From contig JH610876.1 of the NCBI GenBank assembly GCA_000252485.1, positions 1 through 32,500 of the forward strand: a stretch of DNA of 32,500 bases, read 5' to 3'. The stretch's first letter is position 1, and the number at the start of each line of letters is the position of its first letter. The position numbers and the translations under genes were made by a program. Source of the DNA: Prochloron didemni P4-Papua_New_Guinea (GTDB lineage: Bacteria; Cyanobacteriota; Cyanobacteriia; Cyanobacteriales; Prochloraceae). The notes under the pieces are model-generated. The model had not been told where the DNA came from and did no database searches. It worked only from the letters and a program-made list of their open reading frames with translations. Of the stretch, positions 7,852 to 15,263 are shown one piece after another.

Positions 7852-8844
7852 GTGATTAAGAATGTTTTAGAAGATCCAACAAGCAAACGTTTAGTAGCAA
7901 TTACTGGACTGGGAGGCAATGGTAAAACTTCTTTAGCTATTGAAGCGGCAAAATCCTTTAAGCAAATGGGTTTTCAAAACATTGTATGGTACACAGTGCC
8001 AGCAAAACGAAATGATACTTCTATAACTTTCCATACTATCCTTGAGGAGATTGCCAATCAATTAGGAACACTAGAAGTTCCTATTATTAAAGCTGAGGAG
8101 TTAAAAAGAAAAACCCGTGAGGTGCTATCTAATACACGAGTTCTGATAGTGTTAGATAACATGGATACTTCCGAGGAACCTCAAAATGAGATTGCTGAAA
8201 AGCTATGCTCAATTTTAGGTAAGAGCAAAGTTTTGTTTACCAGTCGCCATCGTTTTCAAACTTTAGGAGTCGATGTTTTTGAGCGCTATTTACAAGGTTT
8301 AGACGCAGAACAATCTATCAAGTTAATGGAGCAAACTGCTCAAGAAAGAAATATATCTAATTTGGATTCCAACAATGCCCAATCGCTGCTGAAACTAACT
8401 GGTAATAGGAAAACAGGCTATTTACCTTTAGCTTTGAAGTTGGTAACAGGTCAACTCCAAAATAAAAGCCCGTTAGAAATTGCAAGGAGCTTAGAAAGTG
8501 TTACTGTAAATACGACAGACCTAGAGCCTGACAATAAAAATATTTTTCACAAGTTTTGGTGGCATATCTATTTCCCATCTTTCAAGATACTATCCAAATC
8601 AGAACTTGATTTGATGTTTTTTATAGCAGGATTAACGGAACAAGAAGGTACTACGCAAGATAGACTTCTACATATGACGAGAGAAACATTAACAGAAAAG
8701 CAATTTACGCAAGCCATTAATAGGACTTGGTGTTTGTGTTTGTTGGAAAAGGAACGATATGGCAAACAACGTTATTATTTGCATATGTTGACCAGTAAAT
8801 TTTTCAAAACAATTCTAGCCTATGCAGGGAGGATAAATCAATGA
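7852..8844 (+). CDS. NB-ARC STAND NTPase
   Basis: The open frame from GTG 7852 gives 330 residues, but the domain clearly begins earlier: LLGREQEIEVIKN is encoded from about 7825, and that frame stays open back to 7687. Walker A GLGGNGKTSLA is at 19-29, Walker B VLIVLDNMD near 96-104, a sensor-like VLFTSRHR near 126-133 and the GLPLAL-type motif as GYLPLALKL near 190. These are hallmarks of the NB-ARC switch ATPases of NLR immune receptors and of bacterial STAND regulators and defence proteins. A winged-helix-like C-terminal part is plausible. It overlaps the TPR gene by ATGA. The gene therefore provides the switch of a hydrolase/NB-ARC/TPR system. True N-terminus depends on whether the A8 tract is slippery or a mutation. 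Confidence 0.88.
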   Translation: MIKNVLEDPTSKRLVAITGLGGNGKTSLAIEAAKSFKQMGFQNIVWYTVPAKRNDTSITFHTILEEIANQLGTLEVPIIKAEELKRKTREVLSNTRVLIVLDNMDTSEEPQNEIAEKLCSILGKSKVLFTSRHRFQTLGVDVFERYLQGLDAEQSIKLMEQTAQERNISNLDSNNAQSLLKLTGNRKTGYLPLALKLVTGQLQNKSPLEIARSLESVTVNTTDLEPDNKNIFHKFWWHIYFPSFKILSKSELDLMFFIAGLTEQEGTTQDRLLHMTRETLTEKQFTQAINRTWCLCLLEKERYGKQRYYLHMLTSKFFKTILAYAGRINQ

Positions 8845-10214
8845 TAGAAAATAATGTAATAAATAGAATACCTCAAGGATTGCAGGATGTAAAAAATTTT
8901 AAATATTTACAAGAAGAATATCGTAATGGATTGACCGATGAGGAAAGAAAATTGATTGACCTTGAGCTTGAAACAATGTTTAATCCTGAAGAATTACATG
9001 AGATTCAGGAAAAACTAAAGCGATTATTCAGAAACTATAATGAGTATATTAAACCAACGATTATCAAAACATATAATGAATTTTCTCAAGAGCATAATCG
9101 CTATCTGGATCCTAAGTTTTCTAAAAAGGCTACCGAATCTTCTATTGAAACCCAGTCAAATTCAGAAAAGAAAGCTCTGGATTTTTTCCAAACTGAGCTA
9201 AACAATATTAAATTAGCTCTTAGCTATGCCAAAGAAGAACAGCAGTGGCAAAAAATTATTGAAATTAGCGAAAGTCTGCAAAGATTTCTGAGACTCCAAA
9301 CTTATTGGGAAGATTTAGAAAAGATACAAAAAGATGCAATTTTAGCAGCTCAACAAGCTGAAGAGCGTTTGACACAAGCTAACTTACTGAATCAATATGG
9401 TGAGTTACAGCGCTTACTAAGGAAAGCAGACGAGGGAATAGAAAAATGCGAGGAAAGCAAGCGCATTTTTCAAGAATTAAACCACGAATATGGTGAAGCC
9501 AAAGCTTTATATAATTTAGGTTATCTTAACCGTTCGGTAGGCAATTGGGACAAGTCGGCTGAAGCTTTTGAGGGTTCGTTGAAACTATTTAGGAAAGTAG
9601 AGAAAAGTCAAAATTTAGATCTAGACGAAGAGATAGCAGAAGCACTTGATGGTTTGGGTCTAATTTACACCAGACAAGAAAGATTAGAAAGTGCTAAAAA
9701 AGTTTTACTAGAGAGTCTCAATATCAAAAACAAACTTAACAATCGATTTTTAATAAGTAAAACTACCAACAATTTGGGTAAAGTTTACATTGAACTTTAT
9801 AAAATTCAAAAACAACTCAACTTTTTAGAAGAAGCAAAAATGCTATTTGAAAAAAGTTTAGAAATCGGGCGAGAACAGAATAATCGCCAAGGACAAGGTG
9901 TTTCCCTGAATGAGCTAGGTAAAGTTCACCGCCTAATGGGAAATTATAAGAAGGCATTAGAATATTTTAATGAAAGTTTAAAAGTTAAAAAGCAAGTATC
10001 TGGTACTAAAGGTGGTGCTTCTGATCGCAATGGGGAAGGACTTACATACATGGAGATCGGTTTTTTATATCAAGAGCAGGGCAAACAAGAACAAGCACAA
10101 AATGCTTTTGAGAAGGCGATTGATAACCGCTTGAACTTTTACTCTGCTCAATATGAGGAAGTCTCTAAAATTCTTCAAGCAAATAAAACTCTAGCAATCA
10201 GGAATGATTTATGA
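8841..10214 (+). CDS. TPR-repeat protein, sensor part of the NLR-like locus
   Basis: A soluble protein of 457 residues whose ATG overlaps the TGA of the NB-ARC gene (ATGA), indicating translational coupling. The first ~150 residues are helical and charged. From about residue 150 there are tetratricopeptide units, for example AKALYNLGYLNRSVGNWDKS, EALDGLGLIYTRQERLES, GVSLNELGKVHRLMGNYKKA and EGLTYMEIGFLYQEQGKQEQ. Superstructure repeats of this kind form the C-terminal sensor in STAND proteins, so this is probably the ligand-recognition arm of a protein now encoded in pieces. The gene is AT-rich and contains no HIP1 octamer. No signal peptide or membrane span is seen. Confidence 0.85.
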   Translation: MIENNVINRIPQGLQDVKNFKYLQEEYRNGLTDEERKLIDLELETMFNPEELHEIQEKLKRLFRNYNEYIKPTIIKTYNEFSQEHNRYLDPKFSKKATESSIETQSNSEKKALDFFQTELNNIKLALSYAKEEQQWQKIIEISESLQRFLRLQTYWEDLEKIQKDAILAAQQAEERLTQANLLNQYGELQRLLRKADEGIEKCEESKRIFQELNHEYGEAKALYNLGYLNRSVGNWDKSAEAFEGSLKLFRKVEKSQNLDLDEEIAEALDGLGLIYTRQERLESAKKVLLESLNIKNKLNNRFLISKTTNNLGKVYIELYKIQKQLNFLEEAKMLFEKSLEIGREQNNRQGQGVSLNELGKVHRLMGNYKKALEYFNESLKVKKQVSGTKGGASDRNGEGLTYMEIGFLYQEQGKQEQAQNAFEKAIDNRLNFYSAQYEEVSKILQANKTLAIRNDL

Positions 10215-10318
10215 GAATAAGTGAGGCTGTATTGGTCTTTATAGGGTTAACTAGTTCTCACATCTGATTATTGATTGCTATATTGGTTGTTTCTTGCCTG
10301 CACTGAGCGCTTGCCCTG

Positions 10319-10377
10319 CCCTTCGACTTCGCGGCCAGTGAGCGGAGCCGAACTGCAGGGACCGCGTAGTCGAAGGG
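10319..10377. repeat. REP-like inverted repeat
   Basis: CCCTTCGACTTCGCGG (10319-10334) pairs with CCGCGTAGTCGAAGGG (10362-10377) with one mismatch. The loop carries gtgagcggagccgaa, a motif also present at the left window edge (about 7-22). It lies between the convergent TPR and Rpn-like genes and could act as a bidirectional terminator or simply be a dispersed repeat. Confidence 0.75.
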
Positions 10378-10421
10378 TAGCCGAAGTGTTCATTGCCGAT
10401 TGTTAATTATTAATTACTTAA

Positions 10422-11495
10422 TCAAAAACGAGCTAATAAATCTTCTCGAGACGATTGAAGTAATAAAGGAGTAAATTCTTCTGGTGATAATGCTGTTAAC
10501 GGCTCAATAATCCTGGAGATTTCCTCATCAATAGAACCAAAGCGAATTCTTAGTAGGCTTTCAATCATCACACGACGCTCTCCTTTCTTTCCTCGTTCGA
10601 TACCTTGTTCTAGACCTCGTTCGATACCTCGTTCGATACCTTGTTCAATACCTCGTTCGATACCTTGTTCAATACCTTGTTCGATACCTCGTTCAATACC
10701 TTGTTCGATACCTCGTTCGATACCTTGTTCGATACCTTGTTCGATACCTCGTTCGATACCTTGTTCAATTCCTTGCTGAGTAGCATTTTCCAGTTTTTCC
10801 AGATAAATAGTAGATAACTGCATAACCAACTCCTTATCTTCTTGGTCTAATTGTTGTTTTTGTCTTACTTCCAAAAGAGAAAGCATCTCATAAACTAATT
10901 CTAGTGCATTGTTTCGGAGTGTACTTTCCAGCGGTAAAGATTTTAGTTCTTTAATTGCCTTTTCTTGAACCTTTCCCCGACCCAAGATTCTGAACCAGAG
11001 AGTTTCTGGGTTGTCAGGTAGTTGATGAACTGCAATAACTCTCCCTTGGAGAATATCTGGCAGCAAGTAAACCCCTTTCGGATAGTTTTCTTTATCGGGA
11101 ACTGCACAGCAGCGTTTGATTAATTCGGAGGAAAATGTGGGGGAGATAATCCAGAGAAACGGTAATTCTGCTTCTGAGATTTTTTTCTTTTTTCGCTTGG
11201 CTTCTCTTTCTATTTTATCGCGAAAGCTATTTAATTTGCAGCAACAACTGACAAGTTCTTTGGGACTTACTGCATTGCGAAATGGTTCCAATAACGCCGA
11301 ACTTGCTGCTAGTTTTGCAGCCATTGTCATGGTGGGATTATTTGCTGGATTTTTCCCTTTAGCAATAAATAAGACATCGGCCTGTTTTACTTCTGCTGCA
11401 ATATCAACGCTGGTTTTAACTTCTCCTTCTCCGAAGAAGGCTAACAGTTCTGCCAGGTATTTTTTGGCGAATTGGTCATGTATAAAGCGGGTCAT
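10422..11495 (-). CDS. Rpn-like PD-(D/E)XK nuclease with DUF4351 C-terminus
   Basis: About 357 residues from the ATG at 11495 (MTRFIHDQFAKKYL), the standard start for this cyanobacterial family; the frame extends 26 codons upstream through repeat DNA and that part is probably not translated. The N-terminal half matches Rpn/transposase-related nuclease-like proteins, with DIAAEVKQADVLFIAKG near 33-49. Residues about 241-300 are fifteen consecutive GIEQ or GIER tetrapeptides. The C-terminus, MIESLLRIRFG to SREDLLARF, resembles DUF4351. Such proteins have often been mislabelled flagellar assembly protein H because of the tetrapeptide stretch. Family members promote recombination or behave as selfish endonucleases; activity here is inferred. 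The gene has no HIP1 site. Confidence 0.8.
   Translation of the reverse strand: MTRFIHDQFAKKYLAELLAFFGEGEVKTSVDIAAEVKQADVLFIAKGKNPANNPTMTMAAKLAASSALLEPFRNAVSPKELVSCCCKLNSFRDKIEREAKRKKKKISEAELPFLWIISPTFSSELIKRCCAVPDKENYPKGVYLLPDILQGRVIAVHQLPDNPETLWFRILGRGKVQEKAIKELKSLPLESTLRNNALELVYEMLSLLEVRQKQQLDQEDKELVMQLSTIYLEKLENATQQGIEQGIERGIEQGIEQGIERGIEQGIERGIEQGIEQGIERGIEQGIERGIERGLEQGIERGKKGERRVMIESLLRIRFGSIDEEISRIIEPLTALSPEEFTPLLLQSSREDLLARF
10593..10776. repeat. 12-bp tandem array, about 15 units, in the Rpn-like gene
   Basis: Units of the type cgttcgatacct or tgttcgatacct repeat about fifteen times with occasional a/g variants and encode the GIEQ/GIER tetrapeptides. Twelve base pairs keep frame, so copy number can change without breaking the protein. 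Confidence 0.95.
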
Positions 11496-11912
11496 TTTTC
11501 TTGGTTGTTGGTTGTTTACTCTAATTGCCAGGCCGCACCGCGAAGCGTATCCCTTCGGGATCGCCCGTCCCAAATCCTTTTCAATACTTTTGCAAAAAGT
11601 ACGAAATTACTACAGCAAGAGGATTTGGGAGCGTCTCGCCATCCCCCAGACACTATAATAACACATTTTCGCTCAGTGCGAAAATTTACCTGACGGAGTT
11701 ATACCAACGAATCACTAATAGACTTTTTCAGCAAACCCTATATAGCGAGAGGGGGAAATCTCATCTGACAGTTGATAGTTGACAGTTGATAGTTGATAGT
11801 TGATAAAATAAACAAAGAAAACCAGTAGAAACATAACCCTATAAATGATGTGTATTCAGCCTTAGAGCTTGTTCGGTTCTTCTAAATCGACCAGTGTCTA
11901 AGATAAGGACAA
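11496..11912. repeat. Intergenic region with palindromes and heptamer array
   Basis: No gene is supported. There is a HIP1-like REP stretch (gcgaagcgtatcccttcggg, 11541-11560), an inverted repeat CCCAAATCCT (11569-11578) / AGGATTTGGG (11620-11629), and a hairpin TTTTCGC-TCAGT-GCGAAAA near 11665-11683. Five gttgata/gttgaca units lie at 11771-11805. Two ttggttg units at about 11501-11515 lie just upstream of the Rpn-like start. Confidence 0.75.
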
Positions 11913-12677
11913 TTATTCTAAATCTTGAATAAATGCTTCATGCTCTACCGAGTTAATTCCAGCTTGTAAAACCGCTAAAACCCGTTGCATATTTCCTTGC
12001 AACATAGCTTTAACATCTAACCGCAAACCGGGAAACACTTGAGAACGAATAATCCCTTCCTCTTCTATCAAACTAATATAATCTCCATCCTGCAAACTAA
12101 ACCAATCAATTTTTTCCTCAAATACCTGCCAAACAATATATTCTCGTACTCCGCTGCGTCGATAAGCGCGTTTTTTATCCCCTAAATCTATCGCTGAACT
12201 ACTAGCAGCAATTTCAACTACTAATTCCGGTGCTAATTCCAAATATCCCTCTTCACTTAAACGGGACTGTCCTCCCTTTTCAGGACTGATAAGTAAAACA
12301 CCATCAGGTTGAACTTCGTTGTCAATATCTAACCGAACCGTTGGCTCAATACCCATTTCCACTTGGGATGTAGCAGCTTGATAAACTCCCAGCCAAGTAA
12401 TTATACGTCCGTGAGGTTCGGCGTGGGGTCTAAAGCGTAAGGGGGATGCCATGTATACAACTCCTTCAATCAATTCCGCTTTTTTTACTTCTGGCATTGT
12501 TTGGTAACGACGCTCGAATTGAAGAATAGTCAAGCGATCTCCATTTTCCAATGGTGGCAATTGTTGAGTAAATTTGTTATTTGTTATTGGTTGTTGGTTG
12601 TTGGTTGTTTGTTGTTGGTTGTTTGTTGTTTGTTTATTAATAGGAAAGTTTAATGAGCTTGGATGAAAACTATTCAT
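11913..12677 (-). CDS. Uma2-family (DUF820) putative endonuclease
   Basis: A 254-residue member of the Uma2/DUF820 family, PD-(D/E)XK-fold proteins that are expanded in cyanobacteria. The core pattern is visible: ELIEGVVYMAS (about 68-78), VQPDGVLLI with Asp125, PELVVEIAASS with Glu155, then DLGDKKRAYRRSGVREYIVW with Lys169. These fit the nuclease D...E-x-K arrangement. Residues 15-35 are low-complexity (QTTNNQQ type) because the frame begins in a ccaacaa-like heptamer array. I kept ATG 12677 because there is no other Met before the domain (the next is residue 61). Biological role is unknown; the family is common next to mobile and defence genes. Confidence 0.88.
   Translation of the reverse strand: MNSFHPSSLNFPINKQTTNNQQQTTNNQQPITNNKFTQQLPPLENGDRLTILQFERRYQTMPEVKKAELIEGVVYMASPLRFRPHAEPHGRIITWLGVYQAATSQVEMGIEPTVRLDIDNEVQPDGVLLISPEKGGQSRLSEEGYLELAPELVVEIAASSSAIDLGDKKRAYRRSGVREYIVWQVFEEKIDWFSLQDGDYISLIEEEGIIRSQVFPGLRLDVKAMLQGNMQRVLAVLQAGINSVEHEAFIQDLE
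12576..12636. repeat. Degenerate ttgttgg heptamer array in the Uma2 N-terminus
   Basis: Mixed ttgttgg and ttgtttg units spanning about 60 bp are translated on the minus strand as Asn/Gln/Thr-rich sequence. It is the same family as the ccaacaa array before modBC. Confidence 0.85.
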
Positions 12678-12738
12678 GGTTATTTACACATGCAATATTA
12701 TATGTTACGACTGAAGAAGATTATCAATCTTGCTGAAG

Positions 12739-12797
12739 CGCGATCAGGCGTAGCCTGCCACTGCGTGTGCTGCGAAGCAGATCCCGCAGGGATCGCC
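12739..12797. repeat. HIP1-related palindromic repeat cluster
   Basis: Short palindromes (ggcgtagcctgcc, tgctgcgaagca, atcccgcagggat) follow each other directly. The ccgcaggg core also occurs in the insertion at 6340-6368. Typical cyanobacterial REP-type filler; no gene. Confidence 0.6.
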
Positions 12798-12837
12798 CCC
12801 CACCATTTCATATTATATCGCTTCGAGCGAAATATGC

Positions 12838-12985
12838 TATAGCGCTTCGCGCTGGTGTCGTTACATGCTACATTTATACAAAAGTGCTACATCTGCTGCA
12901 TCACCTTTGTACAAAGCGAAAGGGGCATTTTTCCGATCGACCTCTTAATTGAGAGATTGTTAATTGTTCATTGGGAATTGCTATA
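12838..12985. mobile_element. MITE-like element, copy 1 (148 bp)
   Basis: It begins TATAGCGCTTCGCGCT and ends TTGCTATA, and matches 31570-31719 over its whole length. The interior contains the complementary segments acaaaagtgctac and caccTTTGTaca and the line gcgaaaggggcatttttc. No coding capacity. The second copy at 31570 is demonstrably an insertion, which supports mobility of the family. Confidence 0.8.
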
Positions 12986-13016
12986 TTAATTAATTGTAAG
13001 ATGACCGCGAAAAAAA

Positions 13017-13337
13017 ATGTCCGAACAAAAAACCATTGTTAAAGCCCGTCGAAGAAGTAGAATCTTTCCCCAGATTCAATGGTCTTCAGAAAAGATAGCT
13101 CGATGGAAAGCAGAACAAGAGAAATTATATCAACGTTGCAAGCCAATTTTTGAATCGCTAAAACCCACATATATCCATAGCCACTATAACTGGTATCTGG
13201 CGATCGAGCCAAACAGTGGAGATTATTTTCTTGCTGAAAATGAGTTAGAGGCGATCGACCTGTCGAACCAAAAATATCCTAACGCTCCCGTACATATTTT
13301 TCGGATTAATGAAACAGGAGTTGCAGGAACCATATGA
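13017..13337 (+). CDS. Conserved small protein, DUF5678-like
   Basis: A 106-residue protein starting at ATG 13017. The N-terminus is basic (KARRRSR). The second half, YNWYLAIEPNSGDYFLAENE to PNAPVHIFRINETGVAGTI, resembles DUF5678-like proteins, in which a 'W-x-A-I-x-x-x-S/T-G' block precedes an Ala-rich helix and a final 'P...F.RIG' strand. In other cyanobacteria such genes often precede a small aspartic-protease-like gene; here only a few codons (MISEN then stop) follow, so any partner is lost. Function unknown; the family assignment is by resemblance only. Confidence 0.6.
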   Translation: MSEQKTIVKARRRSRIFPQIQWSSEKIARWKAEQEKLYQRCKPIFESLKPTYIHSHYNWYLAIEPNSGDYFLAENELEAIDLSNQKYPNAPVHIFRINETGVAGTI

Positions 13338-13472
13338 TTAGTGAGAACTACTAGATTAAACAACAATTATTCTAATATTTTTTATTTGTTTGTTTATTTA
13401 TTGTTATTTATCTATGAGCTGGAAAATAATGTAGAGACACCGCATTGCCGTACCCCTACACAATTAAATAAA
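13338..13472. repeat. Convergent intergenic region with inverted motif
   Basis: AT-rich sequence is followed by gtagagacaccgcattgccg and then taccccTAC (13431-13459), an imperfect form of the common cyanobacterial GTAGAGAC...GTCTCTAC repeat. It lies between two gene 3' ends. No gene is seen. Confidence 0.5.
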
Positions 13473-14594
13473 TCACTTCAACCAACCCTTCAAACGACGA
13501 GAAACTTGAGGACGACGCAATTTCCGCATCGCTTTAGTTTGAATCTGACGCACTCGCTCTCGCGAAAGATTCAATATTCCTCCCACTTCCTCTAAAGTAT
13601 GAGTCTGACTGGTAGTCAAACCATAGCGCAAAGAAATCACATCCCTTTCTCGTTCCGTCAGTACATCGTTTAACACCTCCCAGATTTCCTGACGCATCAT
13701 TGCTTCACTCATTTGCTCTTCTGGAGTCTGAAGGTCGTTATCTTCCAGCAAATCCAGCAATTCCGTATCTTCTCCCTTTCCCACCCGATGGTTCAGAGAA
13801 AGAGATTGCCGTCGCAATTGAAATAAATGGCGTAGCTGAGGCAAAGTGATTTCCAATTCTGCTGCCAATTCTGATTCATTGGGATTGCGCTGCAATGTTT
13901 GTTTGAGGTTGCGCTGGGCTTTTTTCAGTTTGTTGAGTTTTTCTACTATATGAATGGGCAAGCGAATAGTGCGAGCATCGTTAGCAATAGTGCGGGTAAT
14001 AGCTTGGCGAATCCACCAGTAAGCATAGGTAGAAAACTTATATCCTTTATTGGGGTCGAATTTCTCCGCTGCCCGATTCAAACCGATCGCCCCTTCTTGA
14101 ATCAAATCTAAGAAAGGAACTCCTCGATTTAGATACCGTTTGGCAATAGAAACCACTAACCTCAAATTAGAACGAATCATGGTGCGTTTTGCCACCCGAC
14201 CGCCATAGAGCTGATTGTCCAGTTGCCGTTCGCTCTCTAACCCTAAGGCTGCTGCTAATTCTGCTTTTTGCGGCTGCCGTCCCAACTCCAATTCTAGTTG
14301 CTGTTGTTTCTCTTCTGCCGCGACTAAAAACGTGACACAATGAGCTAATTCTATTTCCTCTTCTGCTTTCAGTAAGGGATAACGAGCCATTTCTTTGAAA
14401 AAAGAACCAATCGTATCGTCAGTATTCTTCTCGCTAACTCGGGAACTGCGAGGGTTTTTTGACTTCGAGGAACTGTGAGAAAATTCTACTTCTACTAATT
14501 TTCCATCTTCTTGCCCTGGTTCCCCAACTCCTTTCAGAGATATACTAGCTGTGGAGTCAAGCTTATTGTCTCGGTCTATACAAGAGATATTCAT
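13473..14594 (-). CDS. RpoD-like group 2 sigma factor
   Basis: A 373-residue sigma-70 family protein. Region 1.2 is TIGSFFKEMARYPLLKAEEE; region 2 includes LRLVVSIAKRYLNRGVPFLD, LIQEGAIGLNRAAEKFDP and YKFSTYAYWWIRQAITRTI (core binding and -10 recognition); region 3 follows. Region 4 has LTERERDVISLRYGL and LEEVGGILNLSRERVRQIQ, the -35-recognising helix-turn-helix. It lacks the long N-terminal region 1.1 of a primary sigma factor, so it is one of the alternative group 2 factors of cyanobacteria (SigB/C/D/E class). I do not assign a letter. The first ~50 residues are Ser/Asn-rich and probably disordered. The start at 14594 is the only good Met ahead of region 1.2. The 3' end converges on the DUF5678-like gene. 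Confidence 0.92.
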   Translation of the reverse strand: MNISCIDRDNKLDSTASISLKGVGEPGQEDGKLVEVEFSHSSSKSKNPRSSRVSEKNTDDTIGSFFKEMARYPLLKAEEEIELAHCVTFLVAAEEKQQQLELELGRQPQKAELAAALGLESERQLDNQLYGGRVAKRTMIRSNLRLVVSIAKRYLNRGVPFLDLIQEGAIGLNRAAEKFDPNKGYKFSTYAYWWIRQAITRTIANDARTIRLPIHIVEKLNKLKKAQRNLKQTLQRNPNESELAAELEITLPQLRHLFQLRRQSLSLNHRVGKGEDTELLDLLEDNDLQTPEEQMSEAMMRQEIWEVLNDVLTERERDVISLRYGLTTSQTHTLEEVGGILNLSRERVRQIQTKAMRKLRRPQVSRRLKGWLK

Positions 14595-14963
14595 AACTAA
14601 AAGTTGTTTTTAAGTTGATTTTGCTAAATTCGAGCGCTGAATTGTTGAAGGGAAATCGATTGACTATGGCAGTTTCTGGTTATTGCTTGTTATTGGCCAA
14701 GATTTTCTTTAATTTTCTTGGGAAATCCCTGTTATTCATTGTTCCCCTCCCAAAAGCGATTGTGAACAATTGTCAAGATTCTTAATAATTATTTAGACTT
14801 TCTGGCTCTATCTTTAAACCCAAATAAGGTATAATGCTGTAAATCTTGATACCAGATTCTACTGAAATTGGATAAAGTCAGGCTAGCACACCGACCCTTT
14901 CCTTCTAATCCCCTCGACAGAAACACTCAGCCATCGGCTTGCGCCCCTACTAAACACAAAAAA
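14595..14963. promoter_or_regulatory. Divergent upstream region of sigma factor and priA
   Basis: About 370 bases without a supported ORF. On the plus strand TATAAT at 14830-14835 is a good -10 but has no matching -35, as is common in cyanobacteria; it could serve priA through a long leader. No operator can be recognised. Confidence 0.3.
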
Positions 14964-15187
14964 TTATAGCATTTCTTGGACTCATGAGGTACATCTATAT
15001 ACTGGCCTATGAAAGTGTTTACTATTAGACACCTGGAAAAACTGGGGATGCAATCTTGATATATAAGGGTTTGAGAATCAATTCTTACGATGTCTATTAG
15101 ACATCTGGAAAAACTAGGGGTGCAATCTTGATATATAAGGGTTTCAGAACCAATTCTTACGATGTCTATTGAGTGAGAGCAACCGCA
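14964..15187. repeat. Dispersed element with internal 72-bp tandem duplication
   Basis: The element starts TTATAGCATTTCTTGGACTC and ends GAGTGAGAGCAACC. Inside, a 72-bp unit occurs twice in tandem (15022-15093 and 15094-15165), each with ctggaaaaact, gcaatcttgatatataaggg and caattcttacgatgt. The same flanks occur joined without the 72-bp units at 21771-21846 in inverse orientation. Confidence 0.88.
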
Positions 15188-15200
15188 GGTTGCTATATAA

Positions 15201-15228
15201 CTATCAACTGTCCACTATCAACTGTCAA
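15201..15228. repeat. Heptamer array upstream of priA
   Basis: Four units (ctatcaa, ctgtcca, ctatcaa, ctgtcaa) end about 36 bases before the priA ATG, followed by ctgctata, the same tail seen after the array at 4069-4096. Confidence 0.85.
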
Positions 15229-15263
15229 CTGCTATAAATCCATTGTTGAGTAAAATAACTCCC

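Noticed and set aside
10593-10776. Regular 12-bp spacing as a regulatory site cluster
   Set aside because: It is within an open frame and codes for a tetrapeptide repeat common in this protein family.
12767-12952. 61-codon plus-strand ORF upstream of the DUF5678-like gene
   Set aside because: It lies entirely in REP and MITE-like repeat DNA.
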